NCBI GenBank assembly: GCA_018806985.1
Contig: JADANN010000026.1
Coordinates: 248,001 to 312,000 of the forward strand
DNA length: 64,000 nt
Direction: 5' to 3'
Source of the DNA: Angiostrongylus vasorum
Lineage: Eukaryota > Nematoda > Chromadorea > Rhabditida > Metastrongylidae
Shown here: positions 48,331 through 58,749 of the stretch, piece by piece
Position numbering within the stretch: the first letter of the stretch is position 1
How the letters are laid out: each line of letters starts with the position of its first letter
Notes under the pieces: model-generated
What the model was told of the DNA's origin: nothing
The model's database searches: none
What the model saw: the letters and a program-made list of their open reading frames with translations, nothing else
Position numbers and translations under genes: made by a program

Positions 48331-49124
48331 CTGATGGGAAAGCGTTGAATTGATTATTTTTTTAATCCGTTAACAAGGTTTCTCGGCCAAACATGTTTTA
48401 GTACTTACCTGGATATTACGATGGTTGGTTTCCATGAGTAATGCGCTCACCAGCACATTCCTCGCCAGTTTTTTTTCTCGCACAACCGAAGTGCATTGTG
48501 GTGGTCTGTTTCCAAGCGTAGTGACGTCAGAAAAGCCCACTCCATGATCCACAAGTCGTTTCCAGCTTGTTAACGAGAGCTACAAAAAAGTCTTCTCACT
48601 GTGCCCTCGGTTACTCCAAGGGACATTTGTATGCCGTTCATACCGTTCATCTGTGCTCTACTTTTCTGTTTATGTGACCTGTTGGTCAGCATTTTCGCCG
48701 TTGATGTGTATTCTCCTGAATCTCGAAGGTGTGAGAGGTTTGGAAGGTAGGAAATTATGCTAGACGTGCTGTATCAGGAAATACTGTTCAAATGCTATTT
48801 GAATTGCACAAAATTTTCGCCACTTTTGAATAACCAGCCTAAATTTTTTGTTGCATGAGTGTGCACTAGTAGGAACATTGTGTTTAAAAGGTGAGCACGG
48901 AGTTCCGTGCTTGTCAGCTGGTCCTTAGCTTTACTGGGAAGCCCAGGTTCGGTGCAATTCTTGATCATGTTGTTCTTCGCGTTTATTGAACGCCCGAGGT
49001 ATATTTAAAATGTGATCTCCAAATCACCTGTATCACCTATCGTCTCGTTGATCGTCGGGTGGTTCGAGTGGGGGCTAGTAAACATTTTTTTTAATGTTTT
49101 TTATTATTTTTATTTTTTTTAAAC
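48331..49124. other. No gene recognised
   Basis: Sequence between an RTE tail and a short dispersed repeat. 48580-48760 contains a trace similar to the RTE-B C-terminal region at 14.2-14.4 kb in reverse (GTTTATGTGACCTG, TGATGTGTATTCTCCTGAAT), too short to call. Confidence 0.35.
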
Positions 49125-49245
49125 AATTTTTTATAGATGTTGGCTTATCTGGCGGTGAAGTTGTTCTCGACTTATTCTCTTGTAGCGTCCTTGTTATCAG
49201 TGCCACAACACATATCTAACGTAGTGTGTGATACACGTAATGTGC
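49125..49245. repeat. Short dispersed repeat shared with 61.99 kb
   Basis: Almost identical to 61985-62113 (GTTGTTCTCGACTTATTCTC, CAACACATATCTAACGTAGT). There it is joined directly to an RTE-A endonuclease fragment; here it is followed by a CA/GT-rich stretch. Class unknown. Confidence 0.55.
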
Positions 49246-49390
49246 GTCACCGCGTGACACACAACAAGATGTGATGGATATACACACGTGAATGTACACA
49301 CGCTATACACTGCATACACCGCTCATATCCTATACATCGCACCGATACTGCGGAACATACAACGTATCACAACCGCTTTATTTCCGCACT

Positions 49391-51440
49391 TCATTTGCGG
49401 CTGAAAAATAGAATTGCACGGATGTCCTTTTCTTCGATCGTTCCTCTTCCATCCATCTCAGCAAGCACCTTCGCTTTTAAGATCATATTCCAAAGGGCGT
49501 CCTGACTAACCTGAAAATCTCACACAGATTGACTTTCGGAAATGGTGTGAAAAGGGTGTTGTGATATTTTTGCATTTCTTTATTTATTTGCATCTGCCTG
49601 AGAGAAAGGCAAAGCAAGGACCACGGCGGCGCACTGGGTAACACGTGAGACCAGCAAAGGATGATCACGTGTTCGAAGCTGCCCCTAGGGTTCCGAGATT
49701 TGCAAACATCTTAGTGTCATTTTGTTTGTATTTGCATCGAAAGCCTTGGAAGTAATTTTTGTGTCAGGGTTTAATATTTGGGTAATGGACATTTGCTTTC
49801 CCTATACTTCGTTCAAATCCTCGGGTAAGATTTAATGCTACATTAACTTCTCAAAATGTACATCTTATACAACTATTACAACTAGAAAATATCTAGAAAC
49901 TTATTTATCAATCAAACAAATATTTTAGAAACTTGTGTTCGTTTCTGTGACTGTGAGATTTGCAAAAATCAAGGTAAGCGATCCTGTACATTCTCGAGTT
50001 GTTCGAGTGTTCGCCCCTATTTTTCAACTCAACACTACCTTTGACTTGAATAGTACTTAGGAATTGCATAGATAGACGTTTAATTGTGAAACAAGTCTAT
50101 TTAAATACAACTTGCGTCATTCACTTTAAACGGACAAATATCCCACCGCTTCCAAGATCTTACGGAATTCTCTAGTGCAATTCATTCTATTTGGATAGGA
50201 TTTCTTATGTTCCACTACCACGTCGTCAATCAGCTTCTTGATGTCTGACTGAAATGTTAAGTGTAAAGAAACACACTTATCTTTCACTGTTGTTTTTTTG
50301 CAGATGAAACTTACAGATGGAGTGAATACCTCTTGCCCCGATTCTGCGTGCCTATCCTTTATGGCCCCTGACCCACTTTGTTTGGATGGCTTCTGGAAGA
50401 TTTTTGAACCTATTGTTTTTCTTTCATAAAGAACTACATAAGCAATAAAAACAAAAGTTTAATTAAGAACATCTTACTACCTCGAGGACTTTTCGAGCAT
50501 TTAACGAAAGGCTCGAAAAAAAATGAAGAACAGGATAAGAAATGCTAAGTCTAACGCAGTGGTTAGAGATGTTGTGTAATAAATAGCACATGGTTTTGAT
50601 TCATCTTCTCGCGCACCCAAGGTTAGCCACCCCCATGTCTTGATAAGCCCTTGCAACTCGCCTGTACTGTAGAGGCCAAATATGCATTCAATAAAGTCTT
50701 CGATTCCTGTACTCGTACCAAAGTACCATACTCGAAGGCGGGTTCATCAACAATGAATTGCCTCAATATCTTGCACCTACATGGTTTTGCCATGATAAAA
50801 AAAAATTCGCTCTGAAGGATGCGCCAAGCATTCGACTTTATTGAGGCGTCATAGAGGTGATTGTATATGGTTGTATATATTATTGGACTACATGCGGTGG
50901 CTTGCCTCTGCATCGAGTCATTATTTTTCCTCTTCCCAAACAAGTCCGGTGCCAATCTGCCGAACTGAAAGCTTGGTGAACACAGAGCTCAGAATCGAAC
51001 AAGCGAACGCTTCTTCGTGAATTGCGATGCACCTCTAACTTGCTTGTGGCACGTGGTCGGACGCGCCGCTCCGTAACAAAAAATGGGACCAATCCCCGTG
51101 CCCCCTGGCCCGCCAAGCCTTCCATCACTCCGGAGTCGGAAAATTTTTTATCAGACTTCTCTGGAGGATAGCAGCAATAGCTTGATACATTGATAGGCCA
51201 TCGCGAGTCATCGTAGAGGCCAGATGCCCATTCAATCACCTCCAAACGATGCTTAATGAAATGGAATGCATGACGCATCCCTTAGAGGTGAATCAACGCC
51301 AAAATCTTTGTCCGTTTTTTTTCATTTACTTTTATGCTGTAATTGGACTAAGGTAATTTTATAAGGCAGTTGATCACCTTAGTCGCCTTTCTTAATTGCA
51401 ACGCTTCTTCATGAGGCTGCGCTGGTCCGATCGAGTTCAT
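49391..51440 (-). CDS. Divergent histone H3-like protein (copy B)
   Basis: Minus-strand exons: 51453-51378 (ATG at 51440), 50248-50147, 49510-49391 (TGA), joined in phase 0, paralogous exon by exon to copy A. From the internal ATG the product is 94 residues. Exon 2 gives IKKLIDDVVVEHKKSYPNRM and TREFRKILEA (alpha1, loop 1, start of alpha2); exon 3 gives VSQDALWNMILKAKVLAEMD, then GRGTIEEKDIRAIL (alpha2, loop 2, alpha3). Exon 1 gives HEEALQLRKATK. The exon matching exon 0 of copy A (near 51589-51540) has an in-frame stop, and its GTAAGT donor has become GATAAGT, so either the internal start is used or the copy has lost its 5' end. Lower similarity to H3 than copy A, but the same spacing. Confidence 0.55.
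49611..49720. repeat. Decayed MITE half
   Basis: AAGGACCACGGCGG and GGTTCCGAGATTTGCAAACA, then TCTTAG, resemble the right arm of the fold-back family (GGTTCGGAGTTTTGCAAATA). Lies in intron 2 of H3-like copy B. Confidence 0.35.
50545..50720 (+). repeat. SINE copy in intron 1 of H3-like copy B
   Basis: Head CTAACGCAGTGGTTAGAGATG with GGTTTTGATTCATC, body GCCAAATATGCATTCAATAA. Orthologous insertion to 46150-46320. Confidence 0.6.
50795..51045 (-). repeat. SINE reverse copy in intron 1 of H3-like copy B
   Basis: Reverse body (GATGCGCCAAGCATTCGACT, CTTCCCAAACAAGTCCGG) and head (GCACCTCTAAC). Orthologous to 46390-46640. It abuts the next SINE head to head. Confidence 0.65.
51046..51310 (+). repeat. 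SINE copy, head to head with the previous one
   Basis: Head TGTGGCACGTGGTCGGACGC and GGGACCAATCCC, body to GATGCCCATTCAATCACC, end GTGAATCAACGCC. Absent from the matching intron of copy A, so inserted after the duplication or lost from A. Confidence 0.7.
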
Positions 51441-51484
51441 GTCGAGCGAAAACCTAAAACCTTCTTCCACTTTAGCACACTAGT

Positions 51485-52000
51485 CTGATTTCCATTTGAT
51501 AAAAACAAAATAGCATAAGTGAGACTTATCTGGTGCTCCTACGTCTAAGAGCCATAGACAAACGGGTTTCTACCCTTTTTTGCACTCATATAGATGTGAC
51601 TCTACAGCCAATTTGCTGAAACTCGAAACAAAAAAGTTAGCGCTTCCTAGACAAAAAGCGTTAGGTTAAAACACATGTGCCGACTGGTTCGCCGTGTCGG
51701 ACCATCAAAACTTGCTTATGTATTAGTTATGCTAGAAGATTGTGATGCTTTCTTGAATTCGACTCTTTCAACATTTATTCAATCATCGCTGTACACTGTG
51801 TCTGTGTTTTTTCTACTGTTTCTCTTTCTTTCAACGACTTTTTCTGTTTTCCCAAAAAAGCTACATCGCAATCTCGAATGAACAAACAGCGATCACCTTT
51901 ACAGAGCGTATGAATATTGTAATTAATCATAAGGACTTTGCTATCTGAAGCTTTTCAAGCACAGAATCACTAACCCAATGAACATGTCATCCGACAAGCC
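51485..52000 (-). repeat. Upstream region of H3-like copy B (array repeat)
   Basis: Third copy of the segment at 43135-43700 and 46985-47500. It holds the former exon 0 of copy B (51589-51540) and a peptide trace HVHWVSDS near 51985. Confidence 0.6.
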
Positions 52001-52029
52001 TATTTTCTAGAATCAATTTAAATTATTTC

Positions 52030-52716
52030 TAAAATTTCACTAGAACTCACCACACACCTCTCGTAGGGGAGAAATAATGAAGGTTACCTGATGAGGGGAC
52101 ATTATCACTGCGATTGTCCTGATATGCATGATAGTTGTGATAAGCGTATCTGTTTCAATCAGCAAATTCTCACAGAAAACACATTGCATAAAGGGACTAC
52201 CCAATGCCAACAAATAACGCTTCACGGTTATAGCGAAATATGAGGGAACAAAAAACATTTACTGATGCTCGGAAATAACTGACATTTGTAAACCATGAGA
52301 TTAAATAGCGAAACAGTATTCCCTATTACCTAGTGAACGAAACAAAATACAACGGACCACAATCTATTGTGATATGTGTGGCTCCATGTAAGGAAAAATT
52401 CTTTAACAGTATGTCGATGCACAATAGAGAAAAACGGAGAGGAAGGAATTGATTTAATCACACATAGTAGTTTAGGTTCGATTTCTTTTCCGCCTGCACT
52501 TCTAGAATAGTGTCTATGAATTCCTTATTAACAACCTGGTTTGCATCGCGTTTGAAGGGCAGTGACTGCAAACCAACACAAGAGGTAAAGACAGAACAGA
52601 TGCAGTAAAACTGAAGCCAACCTTTTTGTGTAAAGTCCTTTCCACTGAGCTTCACTGAAGACATCATTAAAACGTTCGAGTTCTTCTAATCTCACGTCCC
52701 TGCTGGAATACGACAC
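52030..52716 (-). pseudogene. H3-like copy C, diverged or decayed
   Basis: Candidate exon 2 at 52565-52500 (TTTGCAG acceptor, phase 0 at both ends) encodes SLPFKRDANQVVNKEFID, then TILE; LPFKR recalls LPFQR of H3. Candidate exon 3 at about 52190-52060 encodes CVFCENLLIETDTLI and HIRTIAVIM; its frame runs past the stop used in the 47.7-kb copy because of one extra C (CCCC against CCC). The junction between these exons does not resolve. A candidate exon 1 lies at 52720-52630 (SSRDVRLEELERFNDVFSEA) but does not align well. Confidence 0.4.
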
Positions 52717-52719
52717 TAA

Positions 52720-53134
52720 ATTTCACTGCTGTATTGCCCTTTGGATATTGAGAGTCATAGGTTTGTATATCCAGGAAATTTGTGAAATAGGCAATGAAAA
52801 AGCAAGCAAATTAAGCAAAGAATGAAATAAAAACTGTATAAAACATCAATGGGCATTCAAGATTAAGTATGTTGATGAATGAAGTCCACATTCGTCAAGT
52901 TGAAAGTGAATTCATGTACTGGTCCAACAACTCTTGTTGACAGTGGTCACAAGCTTTATTCATTGTTACGTATATAGTGCCTCAATTCCTAAGTGGTTTG
53001 TCGCCTGATCGTAGCTACCGGGGTGCAGACGTACTGGATCTCGAACAACGATGTGCAGTGTGGATCCGTCCTCAGCAACATCACCCAAGCTCAAAATCAC
53101 CTTAATGTATTTATTTGGAAGCCAGTTGCAGAGT
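52720..53134. other. No gene recognised
   Basis: AT-rich 5' side of the H3-like array on the minus strand. A promoter or first exon of copy C could lie here; nothing was identified. Confidence 0.3.
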
Positions 53135-53500
53135 GTAAACCATGAAAAAGGTAGCACATGGTTCAAGACTCAAAGGATAGAAAATCTTCCTTGAACAGAA
53201 AAATTTTTGGACCCCTTCTTCAGTGCAGTGGTTAGAGATGTCCCGCAGCTCAATCGTGTTCATTGCTTCGATCCCGTGTTCTGAGCTCAGCAAGTCTTCT
53301 GTTCCTCCGTAACCGGTAAAACAGGTACCAAGCTTGTCTGAAATGACAGCAGCACTCACTGACTTGATACGTTGGCAGTCCATCGCAAGTCACAGTACAG
53401 GACAGATTTGCATTCAAACACATCTGACTATGCGCAATGAAGACGAATGCATGACGCATCCCTCAGCGATTGATCAACGCCAAGGGCTTTATCCTTTCTT
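53135..53500 (+). repeat. SINE within a duplicated block
   Basis: Positions 53215-53500 hold a SINE with head TGCAGTGGTTAGAGATG and GCTTCGATCCCG and a body ending GATTGATCAACGCCAAGGGC. The surrounding block is duplicated at 62735-63100, including the same SINE at the same place. Confidence 0.75.
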
Positions 53501-53559
53501 ATTAACAGCAGCTTGCTTCGGCCAGAAAACTCCGCCTACAGTTTCTTCTCAGTAATCCT

Positions 53560-55260
53560 CTGCATATCTTATCTTTCTAAAACTTTAATGAATCCTTTGT
53601 GGCCCTGCAAAGATGCATCCACATGTGTGCCTTCAATTTCGACCTTCTTAAAATGTAGTATCTTTTCAGATAGTTAGTGTTCGTTCAATGCCTCTGTCTT
53701 CAAGCGTTAGGATTGAGATTTCGGCTTGTACATCGTCTTTGAGCGGTCGGTTACTTCTTCATTCCAACTTTCGTTTCTGATTTCGGTTGCAGCTTCGTCT
53801 CCGAATCAACTAGTAGGAAGACCGAGGGAACGATTCGTCGTTGAAAACATACCTCCCTCGGATCCACATCGTGGTGAGACTTGGATACGCCCTTGCAAGG
53901 TTAAGTCAGGACTCCAGGGCGGATCAAGTTCCACAACCAGCAGTAGGGCAGCATCACTACTCCGCACACTGGCTGCTTCCGTTTATGGCGTCGGGCCGTG
54001 AGACAACCGGTGAGAGGCCACAAAATCTCGGGACACGGAGGACGTCATTGGAACCGGATCTGACGAACACACGCACGGTACGCTATGAAGAATATTTTTT
54101 ACTCTGCACGTATAATGCCAGAGCACTCTCCACAGGCGCCGAACTCTACGCTCTTTTTGAAGGCTCAGATCACACAAATTCGATGTGATCGCACTGCAAG
54201 AAAAGAAAATTAGGGAAGACCGACAAATGCCGATTAAACAACGGGGCCCTGGTCATCCGTGGAGAAAAAGTCCCGTCGCGAAATATCGGTGACGCAGGCT
54301 TTGTCGTTCACCAGTCTACTGTCCATCTCGTCGACTCATGCGATATCCTTCCAACTCGCATAGCCGTCCTCCGTCTTCAACTGTCGCATCATAAGAAGAA
54401 CACTGTCATCAACTGCTACTCACCGACCGACGCAGCTGATGAGTACGAATTAGATGCGTTCTACTATCATTCAGAAGGAGTTATCTGCAATGATAAAGCA
54501 TTCCATAAATTTGTTGTCGGATACTTGAACGCAAGAATAGGAAAGGCCAACGAGAGCGAATACAGGGTCGGAAATTTTAGATTAGAGAAAATAATGAGAA
54601 TGGAAACCGTCTCACAGGCTTCCTGTTGGCAGCACGTCCCTTTCATGGACACTCGTTTTTCCGGAAGAAGGAAAGCTGCCGCTGGACATGGATGGCTCCT
54701 AACGGCATGACTCATGGAATATCCACCACGTTTTGGCAAACAGAAGATGGTGACCACTTGACACATCGGTAGTCCTGTCATTCTGTACTGGTTCCGATTA
54801 CCGCCTTCTGCGCTCGAAGTTTCAATTCAGCCCTAAGCTAAAAAAAGATTTTACTTCATTTAACACGAGGAGAAAGTCTATCTGTATACAACGAGAACAT
54901 TCTGAACGAAGTCCTACCCAAACGTGACTGACAGATTAAAGAAGACCCGACCGAAGACTACGAGCTGTTTGTCGAAGGACTGAAAAGCGGTGCCGAATTC
55001 GCCTCAGTTCCTCAAGCAAGATCGGGTCGCATCTCCGTCACTACTAAGGAGTTTCTCGAAAAGAGAATGAAACTGAAGCTTGATCTAACTGCAACACGTT
55101 TAATACGGTTAGTAATAGATGCCACCTTCAAAATAACTTTGCAGGAAGACCTACACCGGCACAGGCAGAAGAAACTACTGGAAGCATCAGAGAAAAGAAG
55201 CAGTTTAACAAAAATTCCATCCGGACTTGTGTGACTATAGTGTTCCGCTGTCGGCCCCGA
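53560..55260 (+). mobile_element. RTE-B non-LTR retrotransposon, 5' half
   Basis: 5' untranslated part from about 53560, endonuclease domain 54087-54780 ([73 protein letters not shown]; the usual GDFNAK is GYLNAR), linker 54850-55260 (KEFLEKRMKLKLDLTATRLI). The reverse transcriptase is absent: a Penelope-like element starts near 55320. Several frame breaks and the altered GDFNAK site mean it is inactive. Confidence 0.75.
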
Positions 55261-55329
55261 TTAACGATGAAGATAACGGAAAGAAGATAAAAATGTACGG
55301 TTTGTCGATTGCGCAACTAATGACTCTCT

Positions 55330-56690
55330 TAAAATAGTGTCTTAGTTGTTCAATCTTCAGGTGGTCTGGAGAATATTTTTGCACAAATTAGAGGGTTGGC
55401 CATGGGACAGTGTTTAGCACCAAGCCTTGCCATCGCTTTCATGTCTAATATGGAAGCACCAGTTCTCCGATTACCGACCGTTACTCTACTGTCGATACAT
55501 GGACGACTGCTTCATTGTCTGTTCCACACAAGAACAGATGGATGAGTGCTTTGAATTGTTAAACCGACACCCACAGTATACAAAATTTACACGAGAAAGA
55601 CCAACTGAGAACTGGCTTCCCATTATTAAACATCCAAATAAAGCTTTGAGCAAGTGGCTATATAACAAAATGATATCACAAGCCAAGTAGTAGGAACATA
55701 TTCGTCCACTACCTCTCCTCTCATCCTTCACATATGAAAAAGCGCTTATCAAAAACATGTACCGTACGGCTAAAAATGTGTGCACAGGAGAAGAGGAAAG
55801 GAAGGAATCGCAAAACCTGGCACGAAAAATTGCCATTTCCAATGGCTACGACGTGAAAGCCACTCGGGTTAGACAAAAACGTTGGGAAGTTCCCCAAAAT
55901 GATGTTTCGGACGTAAGTAAAGTCCATTTCAAGCTACCCTTCATATCAAATGAAATAAGTTACGCCATTAAGAGATGCTTAAGAAAAAGGTGTCGTGAAA
56001 ATTATATAACGATTACTGACATCCCACCCAATACCCTACGCCGTCAGTTAGTTCGCAACCGTCTCTGTGATCGTTTGTTCAGCTCAGAAAGTTGTGTGAT
56101 CTGTCCTAATGGGAGAGACGGGGATTGCATGAGTTCAGGTATTATATACTTGATCTCATGTAGCTCATGTGGTGAGCAATATATTGCGGAAACGGATAGA
56201 CCACTTTGTGTCCGCATAAAAGAGCATCTAGATGGGAAAGTTAAAATTCGTCAAAACACTCCTCTAGGTACGCATAGGGCACAAAAACACAACGGCGATG
56301 GTTTTGAAGTGACAGTACGGATCCTAGCGCAGGAGTCGGAAACATCAAGGCGCAAAACTCTTGAAGCGTTTTGGATAAATTTCAAAAGTCCAAAGATGAA
56401 CAGGAAAGACGAATGCCTCGCTATCACACGTGATCTGGCGCCCTATTTCAAAATGATATTTTGACCCGGGGTGTGTCGTACTCGCGACCCCACGTGAACA
56501 ACGCGTGGGCTAGTCCCACTCGTTACATTACGGTGAGTAGCCTTTCAGTTTGACCGTAGCATCCTAACCCACCATATATTTAAAACTTTGATCTTCATTA
56601 ATGCTTTAGCCTTTTCCACCGAATAATTAAAGTATTCTAGTATAAAAATACGTCCAAGTTCTGAGGAAGGCGAAATCGCCGAAACGTCAC
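55330..56690 (+). mobile_element. Penelope-like element with GIY-YIG endonuclease, 3' half
   Basis: The reverse transcriptase end is visible at 55390-55690 (RGLAMGQCLAPSLAIAFMSN, then CRYMDDCFIV with the catalytic YMDD, one frame break between). A continuous frame 55757-56464 covers the linker (LARKIAISNGYDV, PNTLRRQLVRNRL), a Cys-rich CVICPNGRDGDC, and the GIY-YIG domain (GIIYLISCSSCGEQYIAETD, RIKEHLDG, LEAFWINF). YIG is YIA and the following E is kept. The terminal motif is at 56661-56688. The 5' half is missing. Best Penelope copy here; the endonuclease frame has no stop. Confidence 0.85.
56661..56688 (+). other. Penelope terminal hairpin motif, ribozyme-like core
   Basis: CTGAGGA, then a hairpin GGCG-AAAT-CGCC, then GAAACGTC. 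The order CUGANGA, stem, GAAAC is that of the hammerhead ribozyme core, and hammerheads are known from Penelope-like terminal repeats. An extra A precedes the hairpin, and stems I and III were not established, so catalysis is only a possibility. Confidence 0.45.
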
Positions 56691-57099
56691 CCGTGGACCA
56701 ACAACACCAACAACAACGATAACGACAACGAAGACCTATACCAACTTCGCAGCAGCTAAAGAAGATCAGTTTATAAGTTTTCGAATCGTTCTAATTCCCT
56801 TCTAGCATATGAATTTGCAGCATTTTATCAAATTAATGTTGAACGTATCAAGGCCCATCAAGGAATAATATGCAGCTCATCGACATTGCTAAACTAAGAT
56901 AAAAAACAGTGCTTCAAAACCAGAGAATGGGCTATGAGTAGTTTTGTGGCGTGGATGATTATGTGTACTGAAAAAGTTACGAATTAATTTGAGGCTTTTT
57001 TCCGGGGTTTTTCTTTGAAATGCTATCGTCTAGCTCGGTGTTCGAAAATATCTGCGGTATTAACCATTCAGAATTGCGAGGCCATCTATCAAAATGCTT

Positions 57100-57385
57100 G
57101 GGTAATGTTATTAATTCGAGGAGTAGCGAGGTGGTTAGTGATGCCGTCGATCAGGAAGCAAAGAACGGGTTAGCCAGACTATCTCCAGGATTGCAAGGAG
57201 ATTTGATTTGATCAGCATTCCATAACATCTATAAAAAAGACGAAATTCTCAAAGCCACCCAACACGCCAAATGTTGGAAGACTTTTGTTAACGACGAATG
57301 CGTAGAAAACGAGTCGAATGCAAAGCGGAGCTGGGATTTCTACCGAAGATGTGATGAGGGGCCACGTAAGAAAAGCAATCTAGAA
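57100..57385 (+). repeat. Dispersed repeat with decayed coding trace
   Basis: Third relative of 10010-10395 and 22560-22740. Frame pieces read FHNIYKKDEILKATQHAKCW and KTFVNDECVE, the clearest version of the trace. Family not recognised. Confidence 0.5.
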
Positions 57386-58479
57386 GTTGTCTCATGACCC
57401 GAGATTACACGTTTATCATGTTAATTGGATCTCTGCACTTCTTAAATCCGATTCTTTGCTTCATATTCACCATCTACGTCGGCCTACGAACGCATTGCGT
57501 GAGGGCTCGGCTGCTACTTTCGTCATTGTTAGTAATGTCATTCAGTGTTCGTCTAATTCATCCTCCCTGAATTCATGAAATAACCTCACTAGTGCGTTCT
57601 CTCGTGGATTCGTGCAACTCTGTAGCATACAAGTCTTGTAACAGTTTCCTGAAAGCAGACTGATGAGAAGCTAGCGGGTCCTGGAGCAGGTACGAGCCAA
57701 GGTCTGGGAGGATTGCACTGATCGTCTAAACAACCGGACCACATCCACTGCGCTACCCGATCTGTTGGATTCTTTACAGTGCAAGTAAAGTAAATAGCAG
57801 ACCTAATCGCGTAAGAATTTCAAAAAAAAGTATGTCGCCTCACCAACATGATTCCATGCGCCTTATTGTCACCGACACTTCGGAGAACGTTTTTGCCGAT
57901 TTCTTTCAGGGAACACATAAATATAACGCTTTGCTAAAGGGCACCCGAGAAAATATTGTGCTTGTCTACTCTGACGGCCAATTTTCAGCGACTATGAAAT
58001 AATACGAGTTGTGCTTTACTCGAGAATTTTCACTCGGTTCGAGTTCAAATAGTCGCCTTCAAATCTAGTGAAGTCCTATAAATACTCGAATAAATGATGG
58101 GTTCCTCAGAGATCTTAGGATAGAGTAGTTTTCCATTTTACGAAAAGTTTTACAATCGCATTTGGCCGCAAACGTGTTTATTTGACGTAGTCCGTCACTC
58201 ATGATTTAGGTCGAAATTTTATTTGTCACACAACCCAAGTTCACATATTCCGCAGACAACAACACTTTCTTTCGTATGCTTCGCTGGAACACTTCATTCA
58301 AGAAAGCCTTCGGAACTCCACATGAGCATTCTGTTTTGTTTTTGAATGTTGTTAAACAATGGTTGGGTTGGAATTCCCGGAATTGCGAGGTAGATCTACA
58401 AGAACGCTCCTAAATCTCCACCAGCACAACCCGCTGCTCGAGATGCCACTGTTGCAGATCGCACAGAGCTCTGCCCAGA
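57386..58479. other. No gene recognised
   Basis: Positions 57690-57775 contain a reversed tRNA-like A-box trace (CGGGTAGCGCAGTGGATGTG on the minus strand), possibly a SINE head. The remainder is unassigned. Confidence 0.3.
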
Positions 58480-58605
58480 AAGGACTTCTACCAATTTTCC
58501 GATCCTAAAAGAACGGACGGCGTAATTGGTCCGGTGAAGGGTGGAACCAGAAGCCACGGTTATATCGAGTGGTATCGCTAATCGCTGCGCCTCCGACGTC
58601 TATTT
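58480..58605 (-). repeat. Possible diverged SINE
   Basis: In reverse: AGCGATTAGCGATACC, then CGTGGCTTCTGGTTCCACCC, and TACCAATTTTCCGATCCTAA, which resemble the head and body of the SINE family. Weak. Confidence 0.3.
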
Positions 58606-58749
58606 TTAACTCATAATAGTTGTAAATAGTGATGTACTTTGTGATATATCTCCAAAAGAACTCATTTTTTTTCTTAGCGCAAACGAAATTTTCTCCATTT
58701 ACGCCAAAAAAATTCAATGTGTTATTGAAACGAAATCTTTCGACAGAAT

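Noticed and set aside
53983..54177. 64-codon minus ORF
   Set aside because: Antisense to the RTE-B endonuclease start, which has the recognisable motifs.
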